64,000 nt of DNA. Origin: Chaetomium olivaceum. Lineage: Eukaryota; Ascomycota; Sordariomycetes; Sordariales; Chaetomiaceae. The notes beneath the pieces are model-generated. The model searched no databases and was not told the origin of the DNA. It was given only the letters and a program-made list of their open reading frames with translations. The position numbers and the translations under genes are program-made. This document shows, piece after piece, positions 1 to 10,775 of this stretch (position 1 is its first letter; each line of letters begins with the position of its first letter). The stretch spans positions 248,001-312,000 of the forward strand of contig JAYWVB010000036.1 of assembly GCA_039881045.1 (NCBI GenBank). The letters are read 5' to 3'.

Positions 1-549
1 GGCCGTCAATGTGCATACCCTGATTTGAACAGCCATCTAGTGGTGTTTACACAACAGGTATGTTCACCAGAAAGATCATGTTGGCAACGTCACGGCGAGG
101 CATGAACCAGAATAGCACTACATTGCAAGAGCTAGATGTTTAGAGGTAGCCTAGCGTCTCGAAGTAGTAGCCCATTTGCGCAGCAAAAACTCGCTACCCG
201 CTCCTTAGGGTCTTCTAGTGCTTTTTGTCCGTCCTGCTCATCACCACGAACTCTCGCATTCTAATGCGCCGCTTCCACACGAGTAAAAAATACTTGGGTA
301 GGCATGACCAAAGACTCATCGTAACTTGATTAACGCATGAGGAACCTGCTCCCTCGAATCATCATAAGTACAGCTACATTCAGAGGCAGCGTCACCCCAG
401 ACTGAGATCCACGCAACGCCAAGCGGGCTGCTACCAGCCAGAAAACAAACTCCCAGAAAAAGTAATATGAAAACGAGCGCCATTCATTCGCCCGGTGGAT
501 ATCGAGTCGTCATGGTTATCGTTGAATTAGTTTCCGCGGGTGGTAACAA
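1..549. other. Intergenic, no gene seen
   Basis: No open frame with recognisable protein content and no RNA gene is visible. The stretch lies downstream of the SNARE gene, which reads toward it on the minus strand, so its right end probably holds that transcript's 3' untranslated region. The left flank is outside the window. Confidence 0.5.
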
Positions 550-1100
550 CTAGAAGCTCGTCAGCAAAACATGGTTTGAATCAAAAGTGGGTGGAAGCCA
601 CAAACCAGCTGGGATGATGATGATGGCGAGAAGGACTACAATACCGACACCTATCCAGATGCGCATTTTCATGTCCTACAGAACAGTTAGGCGCAATGGA
701 GTACGCGGGGTGTCGCGGATCCGCTTACCTTCCACCACATCTGCCTCCGGACCCGACCGGCGCGGCCGTGGAAGTCCTGGGCTGCGGCTTGCAGGCCGTC
801 CGACTTGTCTTGCAGATTCTCCAGGCGCTCGCCGCGATCCCTGACACTTTCTACATTGTGGCTCGCCGCTTTGATGGCACCGTTGAGTTCCTGGTGAAGA
901 GTGTCAGTCTACAATCCCAGGCGAGCAACACAAAAACCTTGAATCAATCGGGCGGACAGAAGCAGCGTATGGGTTTGGCGCGGCATTCGGGTGGTGCGCT
1001 CGTCAGAGTCGGGTTCTCTGGGGCGAGTTACCAACCCCTCTTAATTAAGCGGCTGGGGAAGCCGACACTTGGAGGTGCGCCGCGGCGATGTCTGAGTGGG
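550..1100 (-). CDS. R-SNARE, synaptobrevin/VAMP (Snc) family
   Basis: This is a vesicle R-SNARE for fusion of secretory or endosomal vesicles, tail-anchored in the vesicle membrane. The last exon (550-675) encodes DMKMRIWIGVGIVVLLAIII, the juxtamembrane and transmembrane segment. The preceding exon (729-908) encodes the SNARE core, including the block RGERLENLQDKSDGLQAAAQ and then RQMWWK, the Trp-Trp membrane-proximal signature of synaptobrevins. The intron between them (676-728) has a GTAAGC donor and TGTAG acceptor. The expected zero-layer arginine lies in the RGERL region. The first exon is uncertain. One option starts at an ATG near 1110 and leaves at a weak GTGTCG donor near 1071. The better-looking GTAACT donor at 1031 creates a stop at the junction. 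Family assignment is firm; the N-terminus is not. Confidence 0.82.
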
Positions 1101-1289
1101 GAGGCATCTCCGTAAATCTCAGAGTATGTCCGGTTTGGGCGCTGCAGTAGGGAGGCTGATGGTTGAACGCCTCTCGAGAACGGCGATGTTGTCGCTTGCC
1201 GCCCAACGATGGTTCGAGCATTGAATGCGCGACCGAGCCCAGCACGCGCTGCTTCCCCGATTGATGCAAAAAATGCAAACATAGCATTA

Positions 1290-2825
1290 ACCCACCTCCT
1301 TCATGACTCCAAATCTGTCCTGGCCAGAGCCTGACGGAGCGGTCGGGTCCTGCGAGCCCTGACCCTTAGGACGGAACGGGTCGTAAGCTCCCGAAGCCAT
1401 TTTGACGATAGACGGCGAAATTTGTTGACGGAACGGACGATACGTTTAGAGTTTAGCAATCGCAAGGCGTATAAATCTGTGCGAAAGTCGGCGCGTGGTT
1501 GGCAGTCGATGGCGAGGGTATTCGGTGGTGGTGGTGGAGAGATGCAGAATGATGGTGGGTGATGAAAGACGTTGCGCAGGCGGTGGTTGTTGAACCTGTT
1601 TTGCAGGCGACACGCCAGCCAGCCAGGGGGGGTGCCCGGGAACGAGGCTGTGTCAGGTGGCACTCGAAGTGATGAAATGGCCCGCTTACTGCTCTAGCAG
1701 ATTGACGCCTAGAATAGAAGAGATACTGTTAAGAGATCAACATGCAAAGCATGCCCAGTGCCACCAACAGCCCATCCCGCCAAGCACTCGGCCCAAATCA
1801 AACAACCCAAGCACACATGCAAGAGCTTTGTTCGGGCCTGAAGCTTACCGCAAGGAGACCTGAATTGTTCTTTATATATTTCGAGTAGGTTCAATCACGA
1901 CTAGCTGGCTCTTCTTGATTTCTCACGAGCAAGTCTTGTCGACTTGCCGCTCATATTCGGTGGTTCTATTCGTGGTTCGGACTAAACCAGCCCGTGTGGA
2001 TGTCGTCAGCATCCGGCGCTCCGGGCAACCACAACGAGAAGCAGCAAACGACAATTAAGGAAAGTCGCAAGCCATGTGATCGAAATGACAATAAACTGAG
2101 GTCTCCCGGTAGTTTCGATTGATCAGACTTTTCAGCCTGAGGTCTGCCGTGTCAGGAAGCGCATGTTTGCGACGCTTTGTCGCAGCTTCGTTTCATCATC
2201 ACTGGATGTCGTCCTCTCGCAGGAACCGCCGACTAACTCGGGTAACTAGCGCTGCCTCGGATGCCCCGCATTTAACCACTGTGCCGCTTGTGAGAGGTCG
2301 TAAATTCTGAGGATTCTTGCGAGGAGGAATTGTACACAGTCCGGCTGTCCAGCGCCGTTTGGCGAAACGAGAACTCGAGAGCTCTAAGGGAAAGAAACGG
2401 AGAAGTGAAAGCATTTCACTTGCATCGAGGAATAGCGCCAACTTGTGCTCCGGACCAAAATATAGGCTTCATCCAGTATAACTAATAACATACCCACCAG
2501 ATAGCTCCCTACACTGACTGGCCTTAATCCACTAGCCCTCACCTGTGACCCCGATCTGATACGCATCCGTCTCACGAAAGAATCGGGTTCTCGGCTCAGT
2601 TGTCACAGGCAACCGTCGCCAGCCAAGAAGCTCAACCCTAACCCCAATGCAGGTTGACGATTCGTGCGATTCTGCGATGACGCCAAGAGGCAAACTCCAC
2701 CACACCCGGTCCGGAGCCTTTTTTTCGCCAGCCCACCGCCGCTCTTAGCCGACGACACTTGGGAGGTCAACTCCGTGCTCGCCGGTCCATTCTCCTCCCA
2801 ACCACACCACATACCGCAGCACACA
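1290..2825. promoter_or_regulatory. Shared upstream region of two divergent genes
   Basis: About 1.5 kb separates the minus-strand SNARE gene from the plus-strand lipoyl synthase gene. It must hold both promoters and 5' leaders. No conserved protein is visible in it. I could not assign specific promoter elements. The frame of lipoyl synthase stays open upstream to about 2664, but that extension is not conserved-looking. Confidence 0.4.
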
Positions 2826-4183
2826 ATGGCATCCACGATGCCCCTCCAAAGGATACAAGCGCCTCTCCGGCGCTCCCTCGCGCGGGCCGCCGCCGCCGTC
2901 GCCCTCCCTTCCCGGACCTACGCCACCGTCCCGCCGCCTTCTTCCGACCCACCCGCGGCGGCACAGCAGCAGCAGCAACCCTCCGCCGGCCCCGACAGCA
3001 TCACCAAGCGACAGCGCCCGACCTACTTCAAAGACACCACGGTCGCCTCCCTCACCGACTTCCTCCCCACCGCCGCGCCCAACACCCTGCCACCCAGCGA
3101 AGCCTACGCTCCACGGACGGCAACAGTCGGGCCGGAGGGCCGCAAGCGCACCATCACACGCCTCCCCGAATGGCTCAAGACGCCGATCCCGTCGGTGGGC
3201 GCCAACGCGGGGTTCGCCAAGATCAAGGCCGACCTGCGCGGGCTGGGCTTGCACACCGTCTGCGAGGAGGCGCGGTGTCCCAATATTGGCGAGTGCTGGG
3301 GTGGCGGGAGCAAGGCGGCGGCGACGGCGACGATCATGTTGATGGGTGATACGTGTACGCGCGGGTGCCGGTTCTGTAGTGTCAAGACGAGCCGGGCGCC
3401 GCCGCCGCTGGATCCGCATGAGCCGGAGAATACGGCGGAGGCGCTGGCGCGGTGGGGGCTGGGGTATGTGGTGCTGACGAGTGTGGATCGGGATGATTTG
3501 GCGGATGGGGGGGCGCGGCACTTTGCGGAGACGATTCGCAGGATTAAGGCGAAGAAGCCGACTATGTTGGTGGAGGCGTTGACAGGGGATTTTAGGGGGG
3601 ATTTGGACATGGTCAAGGTGGTGGCGGAGAGTGGGCTGGATGTGTATGCGCATAATGTTGAGACGGTGGAGGGACTGACGCCGTATGTGCGTGACCGGAG
3701 GGCAACGTTCAGGCAAAGTCTAAAAGTGCTGGAGCATGTGAAAGCGGTCAAGGGGAAGGAGGGGATTATCACCAAGACCAGTATCATGCTGGGGTTGGGT
3801 GAGACGGAGGAAGAGCTGTGGGAGACGCTGAGAGGTAAGCGCTTTGCTTCTGTAAGATTCGAAGAACGCTTGCTAACACTCTGATAGAACTGAGGAAGGT
3901 GGACGTGGACGTCGTCACCTTTGGTCAGTACATGCGGCCCACTAAGCGGCATCTCCAGGTCGAGCGGTACGTCACGCCGGATGAGTTTGAGCTCTGGAGG
4001 CAGCGTGCCCTCGACATGGGCTTCCTGTACTGCGCCAGCGGTCCCCTCGTGCGGTCATCTTACAAGGCCGGCGAGGCGTTCATTGAGAACGTGTTGAGGA
4101 AGCGGGCCGGTGAGAAGGCCATGGCCGCGGAGAGTCTTGGCCAAGCCGTCGCGGCCGAGGAGACAAGCGCAAAGTCATTGTAA
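2826..4183 (+). CDS. LIP5: Lipoyl synthase, mitochondrial
   Basis: Radical-SAM enzyme that inserts two sulfurs into protein-bound octanoate to make lipoate in the mitochondrial matrix. Two exons, 2826-3834 and 3888-4183, give about 434 residues. The 53-bp intron has a GTAAGC donor, a TGCTAAC branch site and a TAG acceptor, and splices in the family-conserved block before VDVVTFGQYMRPTKRHL. The radical-SAM cluster motif CTRGCRFC is at residues 177-184. The auxiliary-cluster cysteines are C146, C151 and C157 in CEEARCPNIGEC, and the C-terminal GPLVRSSYKA carries the serine ligand region. The first 33 residues are Arg/Ala/Ser-rich, as in a mitochondrial presequence. A polyglutamine run near residue 47 is a local oddity. 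The ATG at 2826 is preferred because it opens the presequence, although the frame remains open upstream. Confidence 0.96.
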
Positions 4184-4489
4184 CGGTACCGGTTGTAAAG
4201 ACCTTCAACATTGCGGGATGGTGTTTCACACATCATGCATGATAGATGGGATTGGGGATCACATGAGGCTAGGCGTCTGGAGAAAGGGCACTCTTACCAT
4301 ATGCGTTTAATATTGTAACAAGATTTGTACACGGCATACATGAGGATTTTGATGTACCCATCCATTCACATCTGTACCTCTGTTGGAGCCGAACCGGGTG
4401 TTCCCCACGTCTCTCGCAGCCCAACCGACGCAAGGCCAATGTCGCCAATTGTCATGGACTGGAATAACCCAAAACTGCCGTCGTCTCTT
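4184..4489. other. Convergent 3' ends, no gene
   Basis: The lipoyl synthase gene (+) and the uS14m gene (-) converge here. The 306 bp probably hold both 3' untranslated regions and polyadenylation signals. Nothing else is recognisable. Confidence 0.5.
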
Positions 4490-4951
4490 TTACCAACTGG
4501 CCTTCTTCACACCCGGCAAATTGCCCGCCAGCGCCTGCAACCGGAAGTTGTACTGCACAAGGGTTAGTCTCCCACAGTTCCCGTTCCTAAAAAAGCGAGC
4601 ATTCCTTACTCTTGACATTTTAAAATCACTGAAAATACCCCGCCCTTTCCCGCCGAGAATACACCGGTTGCGAATTTGGGTTGGGCGTGTGTAGCAGTGC
4701 ATCTGGGTCAGCTGCAGCTGGGCGATGGCGCGTGTGCGGGCGGGGAGGGTGGTGTTGCGGACGACATAGCGAAGGGCTTGCCTACGGACTGCGTGTCAGC
4801 GTCGTTCAATCGGTGGACGGGAAGCAGTGGAGGGAAGTCGGTACCTCTCGGCCTCGGCGGCTTCGTAGGCCTTGCGCTTTGAGTGGTCGCGGATAATCCT
4901 GATATTGGTGAAGCACCCGAGGTCGAGCTTCTTTGCCCTGAACATGGACAT
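4490..4951 (-). CDS. MRP2: Mitochondrial small-subunit ribosomal protein uS14m
   Basis: Structural protein of the mitochondrial 37S ribosomal subunit head. Three exons on the minus strand, 4845-4951, 4610-4781 and 4552-4490, total 342 nt and encode 113 residues, close to the usual length for fungal Mrp2. The protein starts MSMFRAKKLDLGCF. It contains the uS14 core QMHCYTRPTQIRNRCILGGK followed by GRGIFSDFK, and ends LAGNLPGVKKASW, the conserved family C-terminus. Both introns splice in phase (donors GTACCG and GTAAGG; acceptors GTAG and GCAG). An in-frame ATG exists upstream at 5044, but the family begins at MSMF. The zinc-ribbon cysteines of some uS14 forms are absent, as expected for mitochondrial members. 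Confidence 0.95.
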
Positions 4952-5753
4952 CTTGGCCGTATATTCGGGGGAACGAAGGAACAACCGGGAATTGCCACTA
5001 AAGGGGTGGCGTTGGCGCTCAAGATGTCGTCGCTTCAGCTCCACATCAATGAAGGCCTTGGGGATGCGCTAAATGGCTGATGTTCTTCCCCAGGCGGTTC
5101 TGCCGGGCGGTGTGGCTGAATTTCACCAAGCAAGCAGTCCAACTTCAAGTGGGGGTCAATGCACTCCATCTGCAATTGCAGGTGTGCACAGACCAACTGC
5201 CCCTCAGCTATAAAACATCGCCTGCCCCTCCAAGTTCTACGCCTCTTCTTTTCTTTTCTTCTTCAGCTCTCTTTGCCTTATGGCTTAGATCAAGTGTAGT
5301 ATCTGTTCTTTTCAGTTTAATCTCTGAAACTGCTCTACGGAGTAGATTTATTTGATTAAATCTATTTTTGTCACTTCCTAGCCAACCTCTTGGCTTGCCA
5401 ATGTTAGCGAGGACCGTGTCTCTAGTATCACACTGTCTCTAGACGACGCAAAGGTCTTTTTCATTGCAGTTCTTGGGCTTTGCTCGGGATGCGAAAAGAA
5501 GAAGTGAAAGCGCCGAGGAAGATCGCTGGAATGGGCACTGCACCATCATCGCTGATCCCGAGATCTCGCCCAATGCACACATCATGCACCATGCAGCCCA
5601 AAGGCAGCCTTCCAGGTTGCCTACCTTACCTATGCCAGCCCGGACCGTGGGTCAAGGATGAACTGATCAACCTTCAATAATCCAACAAGTCGATAGAAAC
5701 CGCCACAGTCATTTGACAGCGCGACGGCACAGGCTGTGAACGAGAGTAATGCG
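4952..5753. promoter_or_regulatory. Intergenic between divergent genes
   Basis: This 0.8-kb region lies upstream of both the uS14m gene (-) and the NLR relic (+). A thymine-rich run at about 5225-5370 is the only visible compositional feature. No gene or RNA is recognised. Confidence 0.4.
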
Positions 5754-8700
5754 ATGTCGAGTCATATTCCGGTCAATGAGAAGGGCTTCACCGTAGTGTA
5801 TGAGGGGGATCATCCCACCGTTGAGTACGACTTTTTCCAGAAACACACATGTATCCCATTTCCAGTTCTCGATAGCAACTAATGCCCCATAGCGTTGTAT
5901 TTGTCCATGGATTTACAGGTCACCCTAAGGACACCTGGGTCTACAAGGCAAAGCCGCAGACTGGAAACCAAACAAAACAACATGCCCATGATGGCGACTC
6001 CAGCGATGTGTTTTGGCATTTCAAGATCCGAAAGCTACATTTCTTTGATCGGCGCCCTTTAGCTGCCGCTTCCACTGCGCCCTCAGTCCAATCCAACCGA
6101 GCCGCGAACGCCAACGGCGCAATGGAAACCGAAGGGCAACATCAGGAACACATCTACTGGCCGGCTGATCTCGTTTCCCAGACTGTCCCTAACTCCCGAA
6201 TACTCACGTATGGGTATGATACAAGGATTGGCCATCGGCTTACGGGGCGGCTAGTGAGCAAGAAAAGCGTTTATGACCATGCTTGGGACTTTTTGTGTGA
6301 GCTCGAATATCTGCGACGCAATTTGAACGAGAAAGATCGCCCGGTTATCTTCATCGCTCATAGTCTCGGTGGGATCATCGTCAAGGAGGCCCTCCGGCGA
6401 TCGCGGGGTTGCAAGTCGACGAAATCTCACCTGTATAACATCTTTAAAGCGGCCAGCGGGATCCTATTCTTCGGGACGCCACACAGGGGAGCAGACCCCA
6501 GAACCTCCCTCCATCACATCATCTCCGCTTTGGTCCAGATACTCGGCGTCCAGGTCAACAAAAACATTGTCAACACCCTTGTGCCAAATGCCGAGGGGCT
6601 GGCACAGTTGATGGATGAGTTCCTTATCATGGCTCAGGAGAAAGGTCTCCGTATCTACTCATTTCAAGAAGAATACGGTCTTAAGTCTCGTACGTCGCGT
6701 CACGGAACTTAGCTTCTTGCATTTATCTTATACTCTGCTTCCTCAGCTTAAAGTCTCCGAGGCGGTAGAAACGCTAACACTGTTGTTTAGTTTTTGACGC
6801 CAAGGTTGTTGAAGATTGGTCTTCTTGCCTGAACAACCCCCTTGAGACGAAAGTTCATTTCAAGCAACCACATGGACATGTGTCGCTTTTCCGGACCCCA
6901 AGACACAGAGTACACAAAGGTTGCCGCCGCCTTGACCCATATACTTGGGATGATCGAGAGCCGGGCGGACACGGCCGGGCGCGAGCAAACTTTGAGGGGC
7001 AGTCAATCCCCGAATACGAGATCCGGACCATCCATTCCCGACGAAGGGATCCGAAATAGAAATGGCAATCTCCATATTATTGACGATTCCATCCGGGCAC
7101 TGATCGAGAGGCTTTATTTCACACCGAAATTGATGAACGATTGACAAATCTTGCAGCCGCCCAAAGGGGCACATGCCGCTGGGTTCTCAGTATGCCGGAA
7201 TATACATCCTGGCGCGATCCGACACAAACAATCGGACCATGGGGGATTTCTTTGGATCTGGGGCCATCCCGGCACGGGGAAGTCAACTCTGATGAAGCTC
7301 ACTGTTTGAAGAGGCCAAGAGAGACGCCAAGCTCAGCCGAAAGGACGGTGCCTGTCCAATCACCTTATCGTTTTTTTTTCCATGCTCGAGGCAGGTTAGA
7401 GGAGAAGTCCACAGTTGGGCTCTACCGCTCTCTCATACCATCTCTTCGAGGAGGCGGCAGGCCTGAAGACTACTCTCTGGGACGCGCTGACCCCCAGTGG
7501 TACCAAAAATATCCTGGCAAGGGATGGAACGAGGAGCTCAGAAGCAAGCATTCAATCATGCTATCCGAAAACTCGGGGATCGGCCACTGACTATCTTTGT
7601 TGATGCCTTGAATGAGTGTGATGATGATCAGGCAAGAGAGATGGTAGGGTATTTTGAGGACCTCTGCGAATTGGCACAGGACAAGCAAATACAGCTTCGT
7701 AGGTATTTTCTGGATATATATCGTCCGGTTATCCTTCATTCTCCTCATTCTACACGTGTAGCCCTTCCTGAAAGTGCTCTCTCGTCCTCTCCGTATTCCG
7801 GAGTGAAGGGAAGAAGGTAGGGAATCGGTAGAACGAACGGAGAAGGCACAGCAGCAACAAACACGGGGATATTAAGAAAACAATACATTTGTGGCAGAGC
7901 TAACGTCATTGGTTTTGGTACTAGGCATCTGCCTTTCCAGCCGGCACTACCCGCATATTGAAACTAAGGGCCGCAATATCATCCTAGAGGATGAAGCAGG
8001 GCACAAAGAGGACATCGAACAATATATCAAGAAGAAATTACGTCTACCTACGTCGAAGGATGTCCAGTCTCTTCGATCAGACCTCCTTGAAGCATTACGA
8101 CTGATCTTCCTCTGGGCTGTCTTGGTTGTCGGCATTCTCAATAGAGACCATCCCAGCAAATCCATCAAGCAGATGGGTAGGCGACTACGGGAGATCCCGA
8201 AGGAGCTCGGCGACCTGTTCGAAATGATCCTCCAGCGAGATGGTGAGAACCCGGAAGCTCTGCAGCTCTGTCTCAAATGGATCCTATTTGCAGAACGGCC
8301 TATGAAGCTTCAAGAGCTTTACTTTGCTGTCCAGTTTGGTCTCGATGAAGAAGACGGCTGTTCTGGTACCTGGGACCGAGATAATCTGAGCTTGGATTCC
8401 ATGAAGGCTTCAGTGAAAGAGTGGTCCAAGGGACTTTCCGAAATCAAGGGAAAGGCCTCCGTGGTTCAGTTCATCCACGAGTCCGTTCGTGACTTCTTGC
8501 TGGGCCGGTACAAGCACCACTGGGATGAGGCACCCGAGAACATTGAGGACCGTGGCCATGAAATCCTGAACTGCTGTTTGGCTCAGGTGGAAGCCGCAGT
8601 TGCTCAAGGCGTTCATATGCCCCTCGTTCCAATGCAACCCAGCATTAAAGCCGACCAATATCGAGAAACCGTTCGTTCAAAGTCCCCGTTTCTGAAATAC

Positions 8701-10221
8701 TCTGTTCTCAAGATTCTCCATCATGCAAACAGCGCTCAGAGCTGTGGGCTAGATCAGGGAGGTTTCCTCAGCCAGTTCCCGTTAGAGTCTTGGAAAGCTC
8801 TCAACAACGTTTTTGAGAAAGTCAACGGTCGAAAATATGGCGCCGAAGCCAACCTCCTTTATCTTCTTGCAGAAAGGAACCTAGTCAACCTCATCAAATT
8901 CTTCCCCCAGGACCGTTCATGTTTCTATCTCGAGGCAGGAATCCGTTCGTCGCCGCGTTATGGGCCGCCTCTCTTCGCCGCACTGGCCCACGGGAGCAAT
9001 GAGGCGGCCCGGGTATTCCTGAAGGCCGAGGTGAAAGGCCAACAATCCGAGTCCCGGCTTCGCGGCTTACTAGAGGACCGCTCGGAAGGAAAGCAAGAAC
9101 TCGGGTCCTTTGACACCAGATTTTGGTTTTCGAAGAAGAAAGGGCCGTTGTTGCATGTTTCAGAGGAAGGTTATAGCATCTTACTAGAAATCCTCTTGAA
9201 CACCGCCTTCGGCGACGTCGATGTCAACTGTCGAGATCCATCGTCGGGCCGGTCTCCATTGTCACATGTTGCTAGAAGGGGCCTTCTAGATATGGGCACT
9301 CCTACTCGAAAAGGGCGCCGATGTTGCGCAGATGGATAGGGAAGGCCGAGCCCCTTTGTCGTATGCTGCCGAAATGGGGCATCGGGACATGGTGACGCTT
9401 CTACTCGAGAAGGGCGCCGATATTGAGCAGAGGGATAGGCATGGCCGAACCCCGGTTTCGTATGCCGCCGAATTCGGAAATCCAGACACCGTAATGTTGC
9501 TGCTTGAGAAAGGTGCTGATATTGAGCAGAAGGATATGTATGGCCGAAGCCCTATTTTGTATGCTGCTAAAAGGGGGTATCTGAGTACCGCAACGATGCT
9601 ACTCTTCTGAAGTGGCCATGTCTTCGATTCGAAGGACGAAAGCGGCCATACCTTCCTAGCTGATGCCACGCTTTCTGATGATTGGCCTCTGCTCATGGTT
9701 CTACTCCCGATGGGCGCTGATATAGAGCATAGAGACAGGGATGGCCGTACGAATCTATCTTTGGCTGCTGCTGGGTTTGAGACTCAGGCGGTTGTGAAGA
9801 TGCTTTGTGTCAGTGGTGCTCAGATCGATACGAAAGACAGGCAGGGTTGTACACCGCTGTCCTGGGCTGCTGGGGCGGCAAGAAATGCGTCTGTGAAAAT
9901 CTTGTGTGCCAATGGTGCTCAGGTCGACTCGAAAGACGTACACGACGCCGTACCCCCCTATCTTGGGCTGCCGAAATGGGGAATCGTGGGACTATACTAC
10001 TTCTACTGGAACATGGTGCTCATATTGACGCGCAAGACGAGCAAGGGCGTACTCCACTATCTTGGGCTGCTCAGGCGTGGTGTGTGTCCGCTGTGTACTT
10101 TCTACTCATCATGGGCGCGGATAGCGGGTTAGAAGATAACCAGGGTCACACGCCGTTGTGGTATGCTACTCAAGGATCCGATCGGCAGATGATGGAGGTA
10201 CTTCGCCGGCATGCTGCCTGA
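5754..10221 (+). pseudogene. Broken NLR-type gene: alpha/beta-hydrolase, NACHT, ankyrin repeats
   Basis: The architecture is that of fungal NLR-like receptors used in non-self recognition. Exon 1 (5754-5824) starts MSSHIPVNEKGFTVVY. Exon 2 (5893-6689) carries the SesB-like lipase/esterase domain with VVFVHGFTGHP, the nucleophile elbow IAHSLGG and GTPHRG. Further on are HMDMCRFSGP, a P-loop GHPGTGKST near 7265-7290, Walker B LTIFVDALNECDDD near 7590-7625, and ankyrin repeats from about 9200 to 10221. Introns 5825-5892, 6690-6790 and about 7699-7924 still splice in frame. The reading frame is broken near 6855, 7241-7245 (G run), 7300, 7371-7379 (T run), 7430, 7540, 9292 and 9940. An in-frame TGA lies at 9608-9610. 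As given, the sequence cannot make a full protein. It may be a true pseudogene or a poor consensus; both fit. Confidence 0.85.
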
Positions 10222-10775
10222 TCGGACTCGTTTCTACTTCACATCATGTCTTGTTTCCTATTGTCTCCATAAGTCGAGGTGGGTAAGATAGAATAATACA
10301 ACGAAGCGACACTCAACTTGTTGACAACCTTGCTCTCATCTGTGTCGCCCCTGCCTTCGTGCCAAAGCTAAATGTTAAACATGGCATCGGCAAGACTGCA
10401 CACACACGTGATGAACATAGTATGTAGGTAGCATTCTTATTCCTATGAAAGCTGTTTGCTCAATTGCTGGTTTGGGATCGAGCAAACCATCCCATGTTTT
10501 CAGGCGGTCAGGAAATCGGTCTCTTTCTCTGCAACCAAACTAGCTGCTCCTTCCTACTCTTCCCGGAAGGCACAATAAAACTAAGCGGCCGTGAATCTTT
10601 TTGGTTAGGTAGATTCCTATTGTCTCCACGGCCTCCATTACCTTCAGCTGGTGCCTTCCACTTGTCCACTCTCTCACTCTTGCGCCCTTCACTTTTCCAC
10701 TCCTCCGCTCTCAATCCACGATTTTTGTTCCCTTGAACAAATATTGCACCTTTACCATCACCAAACCGACTAACA
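10222..10775. promoter_or_regulatory. Intergenic, upstream of the Arb2-domain gene
   Basis: This is 554 bp between two plus-strand genes. A CT-rich stretch at about 10610-10735 lies directly before the start codon of the next gene, a common pattern in fungal core promoters. Nothing else is identifiable. Confidence 0.4.

Noticed and set aside
2745..3716. 323-codon open frame on the minus strand
   Set aside because: Antisense to lipoyl synthase; its Arg/His/Pro-rich translation reflects GC-rich third positions of the real gene.
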